DNA from: CAZXBB01 sp964638815 | GTDB lineage: Bacteria; Planctomycetota; Phycisphaerae; Phycisphaerales; SM1A02 | Direction of reading: 5' to 3' | DNA length: 12,831 nt | Assembly: GCA_964638815.1 (NCBI GenBank) | Contig: CAZXBB010000247.1 | Span: 1-12,831, forward strand | Part shown: positions 6,715-12,831 of the stretch, in pieces | Numbering within the stretch: position 1 is the first letter of the stretch | Layout: each line of letters opens with the position of its first letter | Position numbers and translations under genes: made by a program | Notes under the pieces: generated by a model | Database searches by the model: none | Seen by the model: only the letters and a program-made list of their open reading frames with translations | What the model was told of the DNA's origin: nothing

Positions 6715-8295
6715 ATGGTTCCCGGCATCAGCCTCGCGAACAAGTGCCAGCTGCTGTTCGGCTTCGCCGTCGTCGTGATCCTCGCGATGGCGTTGAGCGT
6801 GCCGTGGCTCGGCACGCGTCTGCTCGTGGCCGATTACCAGGTCGAAGTGGCGCGGCAGATCGCGGACGCGTGGCTCCGGCACCGCATCCAGCTCGGCGGG
6901 TTGTCCGACCCGCTGACGGAGCTGGCCCAGGGCGACGACCTCACGCTGCGCTTCGTGCGCATCGAGCACGCGGCCGACGTCGGCGACGCGTTTCTCGATG
7001 TCGCGATCGAGCGATTCCGCGCGGATCCCGACCTCACCGAGCACGTCGCCACGGCGCAGGTCGAAGGTCGTACGGCGTACCGCTACGCGCGTGCGCTGCA
7101 CGAGTCCGAGATGCGGGCCGTGCGTGACGCGTCGGTCTCCGGCTTCGACGCGAAGCCGTTCGAGCCCGCGATCGCCGACCCGCTGAAGGCCGTGCTCGTC
7201 GTCGACCGCACGTCGAGCTTCGCGGAAGGGCAGAGGCTTCGCAGCCTGATCTACATCATCACCGCGCTGATCGTGGGCAGCCTGCTCGCGATCCTCGTCT
7301 TCTACTTCATCCTGACGAAGCTGATCTTTTCCCCCGTGCGCAAGCTGCGGGAGACGGCGGAAAAGGTGCAGGCCGGCGATCTTGAGATCCGGTCGCAGAT
7401 CAGGACCGGCGACGAGTTCGAGCAGCTCGCCGAGGCGTTCAACACGATGCTCGACCAGGTCGGGCAGAGCCAGTCACAGCTTCGCTCGATCAACGAGAGC
7501 CTCGATCTCAAGGTGGACGAGCTCGCGGAGGCGAACATCGGCCTCTTCGAATCGAATCGCCTCAAGAGCGAGTTTCTCGCGAACGTCAGCCACGAGCTTC
7601 GGACGCCGCTGAACTCGATCATCGGGTTCGCGGAGCTGCTCCAGGAGCTCGCGCGGCAGGAGGACGGAGCCGACGCGAAGCGGCTGCGCTACCTCGAGAA
7701 CATTCTCGGCAGCGGCCGCTCGCTGCTCGAGATGATCAACGAGCTGCTCGACATGGCGAAGATCGAGGCCGGGCGCATCGAGGTGAACGTGGAGCCGACG
7801 AGCGTGTCGGACCTCATCGAGGGCCTCGTGCGCATCATGGGCCCGCAGGCCGCCGCGAAGAACCTCGAAGTGCGCACCGCCATCGGCACGCGCGTGCCGG
7901 TCGTCGAGTCGGATCCCGGCAAGCTCCAGCAGATCCTCTACAACTTTCTCTCGAACGCGATCAAGTTCACGCCCGAGGGCGGAACCGTCACGCTCTCCGC
8001 CGACCGCATCACGCGCGCCGACGACAGCCCGGGCGTGCGTCTCGCGGTCACGGATACGGGCCCCGGGATTCCTGAGGACATGCAGGACGTGATCTTCGAG
8101 AAGTTTCGGCAGGTCGACGCCGGCCACACGCGCGAGCACGCCGGCACCGGACTCGGCCTCGCGATCTGCCGCGAGCTTGCGAAGATGCTCGGGGCGACGG
8201 TGTCGTTCACGTCGGAGCCGGGGCGCGGGGCGACTTTCATCGTGGATATGCCGGTGACGCACCAGCCGGACGAGCCGCAGCCGTTGATGGCCTGA
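6715..8295 (+). CDS. membrane sensor histidine kinase (HAMP, HisKA, HATPase)
   Basis: The 526-residue protein has one N-terminal transmembrane helix (about 10-35), an extracytoplasmic sensing region of about 140 residues without a recognised fold, and a second helix (178-204). A HAMP linker follows (about 204-257, FSPVRKLRETAEKVQAGDLE), then a short coiled coil. The HisKA box NVSHELRTPLNSIIGF has the phospho-acceptor His293. The ATPase domain has NFLSNAIKF (N box, 410-418), DTGPGIP (447-453), the F box IFEKFRQVD and GTGLGLA (477-483). All catalytic boxes are intact, and there is no receiver or Hpt domain. No response regulator is adjacent, so the partner must be encoded elsewhere and the signal is unknown. 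ATG 6715 gives a proper first helix; no good Shine-Dalgarno precedes it. Confidence 0.95.
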   Translation: MVPGISLANKCQLLFGFAVVVILAMALSVPWLGTRLLVADYQVEVARQIADAWLRHRIQLGGLSDPLTELAQGDDLTLRFVRIEHAADVGDAFLDVAIERFRADPDLTEHVATAQVEGRTAYRYARALHESEMRAVRDASVSGFDAKPFEPAIADPLKAVLVVDRTSSFAEGQRLRSLIYIITALIVGSLLAILVFYFILTKLIFSPVRKLRETAEKVQAGDLEIRSQIRTGDEFEQLAEAFNTMLDQVGQSQSQLRSINESLDLKVDELAEANIGLFESNRLKSEFLANVSHELRTPLNSIIGFAELLQELARQEDGADAKRLRYLENILGSGRSLLEMINELLDMAKIEAGRIEVNVEPTSVSDLIEGLVRIMGPQAAAKNLEVRTAIGTRVPVVESDPGKLQQILYNFLSNAIKFTPEGGTVTLSADRITRADDSPGVRLAVTDTGPGIPEDMQDVIFEKFRQVDAGHTREHAGTGLGLAICRELAKMLGATVSFTSEPGRGATFIVDMPVTHQPDEPQPLMA

Positions 8296-8334
8296 GGCGC
8301 ACGGGGCGGTCGGGGGGCGCACCGGGCGCACGCC

Positions 8335-8640
8335 TCACGGCACGTCGCCGATGAAGCCCGGCAGCACGTCGTCCGCGTCACCGTGGAGTCGTCGTGCGAT
8401 CGACGCGTCGAACGAGCCGCGAAGTTCGTCGGGGTGGCAGCGAGAGAGCAGGAACTCCACGACCGCCGCCGCCACCGCCGCCGGCTCGTCGGCGCCGGAA
8501 GCGGACCACAGGTTGTAGTCGGCCCACGACAGTGTCACGTCGTGGCGGCGCAGCCTGCCGTCATCGTCCAGCACCTGCGCGACGAACGTCCAGCCCGCCG
8601 GTCCCTCACGCTCTCCGACGATCTCGACCTGTGCCACCAC
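8335..8640 (-). CDS. small conserved hypothetical protein
   Basis: About 101 residues without an enzymatic motif. It starts with a short beta-rich part (QVEIVGEREGPAG, FVAQVLDDDGRLRRHDVTLS) and WADYNLW. A helix follows that ends VEFLLSRCHP, then ELRGSFDASIARRLHGD. This pattern (F-L-L-x-R, then F-D-x-S-x-I-x-R) resembles short uncharacterised proteins found in many bacteria; I cannot give a function. GTG 8640 or GTG 8637 is preferred because GGGAG at 8650-8646 lies 5 or 8 bases upstream; the frame also opens further out at GTG 8652. It converges with the histidine kinase with 39 bases between the stops, and no terminator is seen there. Confidence 0.7.
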   Translation of the reverse strand: MVAQVEIVGEREGPAGWTFVAQVLDDDGRLRRHDVTLSWADYNLWSASGADEPAAVAAAVVEFLLSRCHPDELRGSFDASIARRLHGDADDVLPGFIGDVP

Positions 8641-8706
8641 GCGCTCTCCCACGGGTATACGATGCGACCACCAAAAGCGTACACGCCGTCACTCCCCCGG
8701 TCCGTT

Positions 8707-8747
8707 CCCCGTTCCCCGTTCCCCGTTTCCCGGGGCCCGGGCCCCGG
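8707..8747. repeat. GTTCCCC heptamer repeat and 18-bp palindrome
   Basis: C4 runs at 8707-8710, 8714-8717 and 8721-8724 and a C3 run at 8729-8731 are separated by GTT or GTTT. On the minus strand these are four G runs with 3-4 base loops, a G-quadruplex pattern. They run directly into a perfect 18-base palindrome at 8730-8747 (CCGGGGCCC and its complement). It lies in the spacer between the divergent hypothetical gene and the MacB-type permease, ending 21 bases before the permease start. Confidence 0.75.
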
Positions 8748-8768
8748 CGCCCCCGTCCCACGCATCCC

Positions 8769-10097
8769 GTGACATTCCTCCTCGAAATCATGCGTCTCGG
8801 CCTCCAGAACCTGCGGCTTCACAAGCTCCGCAGCTTCCTGACCAGCCTCGGCATCATCCTCGGCGTGGGCGCCGTGATCGTCATGGTCGCCATCGGCGAG
8901 GGGACGAAGAACGAGGCTCTGCGCGACATCCAGGCGCTCGGCGCGACGAACATCATCATCCGGTCGATCCGGCCTCCCGAGTCGCAGTCGTTCAGCTCGG
9001 AGGAACGATCGTTCATCGCCTCGTACGGGATCGTGCGCGAGGATCTGCGCCGCTTGCGGCACTTCGTCGAGGACGCGGTGCAGATCGTCTCGATCAAGGC
9101 CGTTGGCGACGAGATGTCGTACAAGAGCCATCGGATGGCGAGCCAGGCGTTCGGCACGTCGCCGGGGCTCATCGAGGTCGCGAGCCTCCGGGTCGATCGC
9201 GGGCGGTACATCTCCGACGAGGACATGGAACAGCGCACGAACGTCGCCGTGATCGGCGACCAGGTCGCGCGGCAGTTCTTCCCGCTCGAGGATCCGCTCG
9301 GAAAGGAGTTCCGGATCGGTGAACGGCTGTTCCGTGTCATCGGCGTGCTGCACCCGGTCGGACTCGCCGGCGGCACCGGGTCTGCGCTGGTGGGTCGCGA
9401 CCTCAACCGCGACGTGCACATCCCCATCACGACGGCGGAGCTGGAGTTCGGAGACACCGTCTTCCGGCGCCAGACGGGGAGCTTCTCCGGCGAGGAGGTC
9501 CAGATCAGCGAGATCTACGTCACGGCGGAAGCCACGGACACGGTCCTCGACACGGCAAAGCGCGTCACGCGCATCATGGCGGCCGGCCATGACGACCTGG
9601 GCGACGTCGAGATCATCGTGCCTTGGGAGCTGCTGGAGAACGTCAAGAAGACGCAGCTCGTCTGGAACATCGTGCTGATCACCATTGCGGCGATCAGCCT
9701 GCTCATCGGCGGCATCGGCATCATGAACATCATGCTCGCGTCGGTGACGGAGCGCACCCGGGAGATCGGGATCCGGCGCGCGATGGGCGCGACGCGGCGG
9801 CACATCATCGCGCAGTTCCTCGTCGAGACGGGCACGCTCTCGTCGGTGGGGGGCGTGCTGGGCATCATGCTCGGCGTCGGCGGGTCGGTCGCGATCGGAC
9901 GGTTCATCCCCTGGCTGCTCAGCCAGCCGGCCTTCAGCAAGATCGTGACGAGCGAGATCCAGCTCGCCACCGAAGTGACGGGCTGGTCCATCATCGCCTC
10001 GTTCATCGTCGCGGCGGCGGTGGGGCTGATCTTCGGGCTCTATCCGGCGATGATCGCGAGCAGGCAGGATCCGATCGTGGCGCTGAGGCACGACTAG
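8769..10097 (+). CDS. MacB-type ABC transporter permease (FtsX-like)
   Basis: The 442-residue protein has the MacB/LolC-like architecture. An N-terminal helix follows RLHKLRSFLTSLGIILGVGA (16-35). A large periplasmic MacB_PCD core follows (about 50-295). Three C-terminal helices from about 300, 352 and 400 carry the FtsX signature GGIGIMNIMLASVTERTREI and IGIRRAMGATRRHI. These permeases pair with a separate or fused ATPase to extrude substrates or drive envelope processes. No ATPase gene is adjacent, so its partner is elsewhere or just outside an operon that has been split. The start is GTG 8769, placing the usual short N-terminal tail before the first helix; the frame stays open upstream, but that stretch is repeat and palindrome. 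No good Shine-Dalgarno is seen, so the start is less certain than the identity. Confidence 0.92.
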   Translation: MTFLLEIMRLGLQNLRLHKLRSFLTSLGIILGVGAVIVMVAIGEGTKNEALRDIQALGATNIIIRSIRPPESQSFSSEERSFIASYGIVREDLRRLRHFVEDAVQIVSIKAVGDEMSYKSHRMASQAFGTSPGLIEVASLRVDRGRYISDEDMEQRTNVAVIGDQVARQFFPLEDPLGKEFRIGERLFRVIGVLHPVGLAGGTGSALVGRDLNRDVHIPITTAELEFGDTVFRRQTGSFSGEEVQISEIYVTAEATDTVLDTAKRVTRIMAAGHDDLGDVEIIVPWELLENVKKTQLVWNIVLITIAAISLLIGGIGIMNIMLASVTERTREIGIRRAMGATRRHIIAQFLVETGTLSSVGGVLGIMLGVGGSVAIGRFIPWLLSQPAFSKIVTSEIQLATEVTGWSIIASFIVAAAVGLIFGLYPAMIASRQDPIVALRHD

Positions 10098-10129
10098 CGC
10101 GCGGTGGACCCGGTCGAGATGATGAAGCC

Positions 10130-10744
10130 TCAGTCCCGGTCGAGCCGCGCGACGAAGTGCAATCCTCGCTCGAACAGCCAGTCGGCGGGCCACGGGTAGA
10201 GTCCGAGCACCGTCTGGTAGTGCACGAGTCGCAGCCCCAGCGTGTCGAACGCCGCGCACCACCGCGCGTGCGACCAGTAGTTGTACGGCAGCGCCACACC
10301 GTGCGCGCGGTTGCCCGCCCAGTCCATGACGCGCAGGACGGGGCGGGCGAGGGGGCGTGACGTCCGGTGGTCCTTGATGATCACGGCGGTGCGCGCGACG
10401 CGGGCCGCCTCGCGCAGCAGCACCATCGGATCGTCGGTGTGATGCAGCACGTCCGCGAGCAGCACGGCGTCGGCGGACGCGTCGCCGGCGGGGATCACGC
10501 GACCGCCGAACGGGTGCACGGGAATCGCCGCGTCCGCGCGCGGCAGCACGTCGTAGCCCTCGACCCGCGATTCCGCAACGCGGCGCCGAAGGAGATCCGC
10601 CAGGCGTCCGTCGCCGGCGCCGACATCGAGCAGGTGCCAACTCTGCCCGACGAGGGGGGCGATGGCCGTCGCGAGCGCGCGCACGCGGCGACCGGCCACG
10701 AGGCGGCCGTGTGCGGATCGGACCGCGTCGAGCGGCATCGTCAT
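10130..10744 (-). CDS. class I SAM-dependent methyltransferase
   Basis: The 204-residue protein has the SAM-binding loop LLDVGAGDG (38-46), the acidic Asp65 at the end of strand 2 (VEGYDVLP) and a Methyltransf_11-style ADVLHHTDDP followed by LLREAARVAR. The C-terminal part (PYNYWSHARWCAAFDTLGL) probably shapes the acceptor site; the substrate cannot be read from it. The ATG at 10744 overlaps the stop of the upstream membrane glycosyltransferase as ATGA, so the two are translated together. This suggests a lipid-linked or glycan substrate, which is inference. The frame is open further upstream inside the neighbour, but that part has no methyltransferase features. It converges with the permease with 32 bases between stops and no visible terminator. 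Confidence 0.88.
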   Translation of the reverse strand: MTMPLDAVRSAHGRLVAGRRVRALATAIAPLVGQSWHLLDVGAGDGRLADLLRRRVAESRVEGYDVLPRADAAIPVHPFGGRVIPAGDASADAVLLADVLHHTDDPMVLLREAARVARTAVIIKDHRTSRPLARPVLRVMDWAGNRAHGVALPYNYWSHARWCAAFDTLGLRLVHYQTVLGLYPWPADWLFERGLHFVARLDRD

Positions 10745-12186
10745 GGCGCGGACCCCGTGCCCCTGCGCCAGACGACGAGGTCGCCGTTCGTCCAGTCGAT
10801 CCAGCCGTCGAATCGCGCGACCGGCGCGTAGCCGCGATGCTCGAGCAGGTCGTAGCGATCCCGCGTGACGCTGTTCGGGTACATCACGATGACCCACGCG
10901 GGCTCACGTTCGTCGAGCTGCGCGGCGAGATCCGCGCCGTGCTGGAGGCTGAAACGCTCGTCCAGCCCGCCCGCGTATACCTCCATGACGGCGTGACGGA
11001 GACCGACGACCAGGACCCGGTCGTCCGGCGCCTGCCGCATCTCGACGTATCGGGCGGCGTCGCGGAGGGGCTGCCGCGGCGGACGCGTCACCAGGTCGCC
11101 GGCCCAGACGCCCGCGAGCAGCGCGAGCGCCGCGTATCCGAGCGCCCGCGGCCGGGCGAGGGTGTCGAGACCGAGCGCGATCAGGACCAGCGCGCCCGGA
11201 AGCGAGAAGAGCGCGAACCGCGCGTAGCTCCAGGTGCCGGTGAGGAGCACCACCGCGCACAGCGCGGGGAGCCCGACCAGCGCCGCCGCGCACACCTCGC
11301 GCGCGGGGCCGTCGCGCAGCGCGCGGGCGAAGCCCACGCCCGCGAGCAGGAGTCCCGGCAGCGCCGCCCACCACGCCCACGCCCCGCCGAGCTGCCACAG
11401 CATGTGCAGCCCCTCGGCTCCGAACGGCGAGGGGCCGCGGCTCTCCGCGCCCGCGAACCTCGCTCGCACCCGCACGATGTCGTCGAGGATGGGGGCGTAG
11501 AGGATCAGCGTCAGCGCGGCAGCGCCCGCGATTCCCGCAGCGCCCGCGCGCCAGGGTCCGCCGCGCAGCGCCCGTCCCGCGAGCCACAGCGCGTGTCCGA
11601 CGACGAGGAAGACCGTCATCATGTGTGCCCACACCCCGAGGGCCGCAAGGACGGCGTAGATCGCCCACGGCGCGATGCGTCGCGCGGCGACCGCCGCGAG
11701 GAGCTGGGCCGTGGCGGCCGCGGCGAAGAAGATCATCATGCTGTAGGCGCGCGCGTCGGCCGCCTCGAGCACGGCGACCGGCGCGAGCGCCGCCAGCGTT
11801 GCCGCGAACAGTCCGACCCGGGCGCCGCCGGCACGGCGTCCGAGCGAGAACAGCGCCGGTATCGCGAGCAGCGAGAACACCAGCGCGGGCAGTCGCATAC
11901 CGGCCTCGGCGCCGAGCGCGTCGCCGAAACACGCCATCGAGCACCACACCAGGAGCGAGTGAGCGACGTGGTTCGCGGGATCGTCGTACGTCGTCAGGAT
12001 CCACGCGGGTCCGCGCGAAGCGTAGTCGCGCCAGACCGCGATCTCGTCGTACCAGAGGCTCTCATTGATGCGCGTGGCGCGCACGAGCAGCCCGATGACG
12101 ATCAGCGCGAGAAGAACGACGTGGTCGCCGTTGCCCGGCGGCGGCGGATCGGGCGAGGGGGTGGACGTGCGGGCCACGGGCGGCAT
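10741..12186 (-). CDS. GT39/PMT-like membrane glycosyltransferase
   Basis: The 481-residue polytopic protein resembles the dolichyl/undecaprenyl-phosphate-sugar glycosyltransferases (GT39/GT83, PMT_2 type). After the first helix (about 22-37) comes an outer loop with ESLWYDEIAVW, whose Asp47-Glu48 is the usual catalytic/metal pair. DDPANHVAHSLLVW, LRLPALVFSLLAIPALF-like segments and about ten hydrophobic helices follow. The C-terminus is a soluble domain (from about 400). Such enzymes transfer a sugar from a polyprenyl carrier outside the cytoplasm; donor and acceptor are unknown. ATG 12186 is chosen because the in-frame extension to GTG 12312 is basic, uncharacteristic sequence; neither start has a clear Shine-Dalgarno. 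It forms an operon with the downstream methyltransferase. Confidence 0.85.
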   Translation of the reverse strand: MPPVARTSTPSPDPPPPGNGDHVVLLALIVIGLLVRATRINESLWYDEIAVWRDYASRGPAWILTTYDDPANHVAHSLLVWCSMACFGDALGAEAGMRLPALVFSLLAIPALFSLGRRAGGARVGLFAATLAALAPVAVLEAADARAYSMMIFFAAAATAQLLAAVAARRIAPWAIYAVLAALGVWAHMMTVFLVVGHALWLAGRALRGGPWRAGAAGIAGAAALTLILYAPILDDIVRVRARFAGAESRGPSPFGAEGLHMLWQLGGAWAWWAALPGLLLAGVGFARALRDGPAREVCAAALVGLPALCAVVLLTGTWSYARFALFSLPGALVLIALGLDTLARPRALGYAALALLAGVWAGDLVTRPPRQPLRDAARYVEMRQAPDDRVLVVGLRHAVMEVYAGGLDERFSLQHGADLAAQLDEREPAWVIVMYPNSVTRDRYDLLEHRGYAPVARFDGWIDWTNGDLVVWRRGTGSAP

Positions 12187-12519
12187 GTTCGCGGGCCGGT
12201 CGCTGCCGCACAAGTCGCGCACCGCCGTGTTTGCGCCGCGCGCTGGATCACGCACCCGGCGTGCCGGGGACTCGTTGTCCGCCCCGACGAAAGTCACCGG
12301 CCCACGAAGCACTCGCGATGATGGTCGCTCGAAGTGGTCGCAGACGCACGAGGGCGTTCACCGCGGCGGGCCGGAGGGCCGCGGACAAACGGGTCGGGCG
12401 TCAGCGGTGAGACCCGGCGGCCCGGACTCGACGGGCCAGACTCGGCAGGCCGGCGTTCCGCCTCCGCCGATTGCCGCCGTGATCCCGACGATCTTTGCCG
12501 CGGCTTGACGCGTTTGTCG
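12187..12519. other. non-coding stretch upstream of the glycosyltransferase
   Basis: No convincing gene is seen on either strand; the open frames have biased Arg/Pro/Gly composition and no motifs. The only structure noted is an inverted repeat, CCGCGGC (12361-12367) with GCCGCGG (12378-12384) and a 10-base loop, which lacks a following T-run. The promoter of the minus-strand glycosyltransferase should lie here, but I could not recognise it. Confidence 0.5.
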
Positions 12520-12549
12520 TTGCCTCGTTCGTTTTTGGCCGGGTATATT
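12520..12549 (+). promoter_or_regulatory. likely sigma70-type promoter
   Basis: TTGCCT (12520-12525, 4/6) and TATATT (12544-12549, 5/6) are 18 bases apart, in a locally AT-richer patch of otherwise very GC-rich DNA. Transcription would begin near 12556, just before the G-rich repeat, and read into the 36-residue ORF and the gene leaving the right edge. A perfect-looking TTGACG further up (12505) is 33 bases away and not a usable -35. Confidence 0.5.
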
Positions 12550-12559
12550 GATGAACTAC

Positions 12560-12624
12560 GGGGGCCGGGGGCCGGGGGGCGGAGGTCCGGAGGTCCGGGG
12601 GTCCGGGGGGCCGGGGTCCGGGGG
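12560..12624 (+). repeat. G-rich tandem repeat with G-quadruplex potential
   Basis: Runs of 4-6 G are separated by CC, TCC or short GGAGGTCC units: three runs at 12560-12579, then four runs at 12597-12624 with loops of 3, 2 and 3 bases. The last four alone satisfy a strict quadruplex pattern. The repeat lies between the likely promoter and the ribosome binding site at 12626-12635, on the sense strand, so it would be in the mRNA leader. Confidence 0.8.
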
Positions 12625-12635
12625 CTGGAGGAAGG

Positions 12636-12746
12636 ATGAGCGGCGGATCACGGCGTTGTCTCCTGGTATGGCTGGCGTGCGCCCTCTGCACGCCCGGGCT
12701 GGTCGGATTCGCCGACCTGCTGATCGTGCTTCAGAACCGGGATTGA
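12636..12746 (+). CDS. 36-residue hydrophobic protein (possible small membrane protein)
   Basis: ATG 12636 follows GGAGGAAGG almost directly, one of the strongest Shine-Dalgarno sequences in the window (GGAGG with 4-base spacing). The peptide begins with a basic N-terminus (MSGGSRR), continues as a hydrophobic stretch (CLLVWLACALC, then LVGFADLLIVL) and ends QNRD with a TGA stop. It could be a one-helix membrane protein, a secreted micropeptide or a leader ORF for the next gene, whose candidate start is 54 bases downstream. No family is recognised. It is short enough to be chance, but promoter, ribosome binding site and composition agree. Confidence 0.45.
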   Translation: MSGGSRRCLLVWLACALCTPGLVGFADLLIVLQNRD

Positions 12747-12747
12747 C

Positions 12748-12775
12748 GCGACGGAGCGACAGAGAGCCACGACGT
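12748..12775 (+). repeat. second copy of the GCGACG octamer repeat
   Basis: This stretch starts GCGACGGAGCGAC, continues AGAGAGCC and ends ACGACG. It resembles the left arm of the inverted repeat at 6620-6646 (GCGACGCAGCGACGCAGAGA, then CGACG) with a few changes. It sits about 25 bases before a candidate start codon, as the other copy sits before the histidine kinase. Confidence 0.5.
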
Positions 12776-12800
12776 GACAGGGCCGAGGAGCAACAACGCA

Positions 12801-12831
12801 ATGCAAACGAAGCGTCAACCGATCGTGCATG
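12801..12831 (+). CDS. start of a gene leaving the right edge
   Basis: ATG 12801 is preceded by GAGGAG at 12785-12790, a 10-base spacing, and opens a frame with no stop for the ten codons visible (MQTKRQPIVH). Too little remains to assign a product. It lies downstream of the 36-residue ORF, possibly in the same transcript. Confidence 0.4.
   Translation, partial: MQTKRQPIVH

Noticed and set aside
8535..10640. 701-codon minus-strand open frame opposite the permease
   Set aside because: It has shadow composition, and the plus strand carries the FtsX/MacB motifs.
10711..12321. Plus-strand open frame opposite the glycosyltransferase
   Set aside because: It is Arg/Glu/Gln-rich without motifs; the minus strand has membrane helices and a DE-containing loop.
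12361..12384. GC hairpin as a terminator
   Set aside because: The stem is 7 bp with a 10-base loop, but no T-run follows on either strand and no gene ends beside it.

Overview
The window is high-GC bacterial chromosome (by eye about two thirds or more G+C) and carries mostly housekeeping genes. The gene content suggests a planctomycete-type bacterium, perhaps Phycisphaerae: a K+-type membrane pyrophosphatase, bS21, an iodotyrosine-deiodinase-like nitroreductase and GC-rich tandem repeats between divergent genes. This placement is inference; no 16S or lineage-specific marker is present.

Left region (1-1277): a minus-strand YacP/Rae1-like NYN-domain RNase gene runs off the left edge. It ends in a proline-rich linker and an Ala-Asp/Ala-His repeat. 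It is divergent from rpsU (bS21), which has a good sigma70-type promoter and an unusual poly-glycine C-terminal extension.

Central plus-strand run (1472-4926): hppA (ion-pumping pyrophosphatase with a roughly 100-residue insertion in an outer loop), rsfS (ribosome silencing factor) and panD (aspartate 1-decarboxylase). panD overlaps tail-to-tail with trmB. trmB is the last gene of a tight minus-strand operon (6607 to 4851): double zinc-ribbon protein, IYD-like nitroreductase, tRNA m7G46 methyltransferase.

Middle (6608-10097): a divergent spacer holds a 25-bp inverted repeat built of octamers. It is followed by an orphan hybrid-free sensor histidine kinase on the plus strand, a small conserved hypothetical gene on the minus strand, a repeat- and palindrome-rich spacer, and a MacB-type ABC permease without an adjacent ATPase.

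Right (10130-12831): a minus-strand pair with an ATGA overlap, a GT39-like membrane glycosyltransferase and a class I SAM methyltransferase, suggests envelope or glycan modification. The remaining ~640 bases are mostly non-coding. They hold a likely promoter, a G-quadruplex-forming repeat, a 36-residue hydrophobic ORF with a strong ribosome binding site, a second copy of the octamer repeat, and the first codons of a gene leaving the right edge.

Four genes concern ribosomes or tRNA (NYN/Rae1-like, rpsU, rsfS, trmB). No mobile element, CRISPR array, phage gene, tRNA or rRNA was seen. The least ordinary signals are the low-complexity protein tails at the left end and the GC repeats in the promoter or leader regions.
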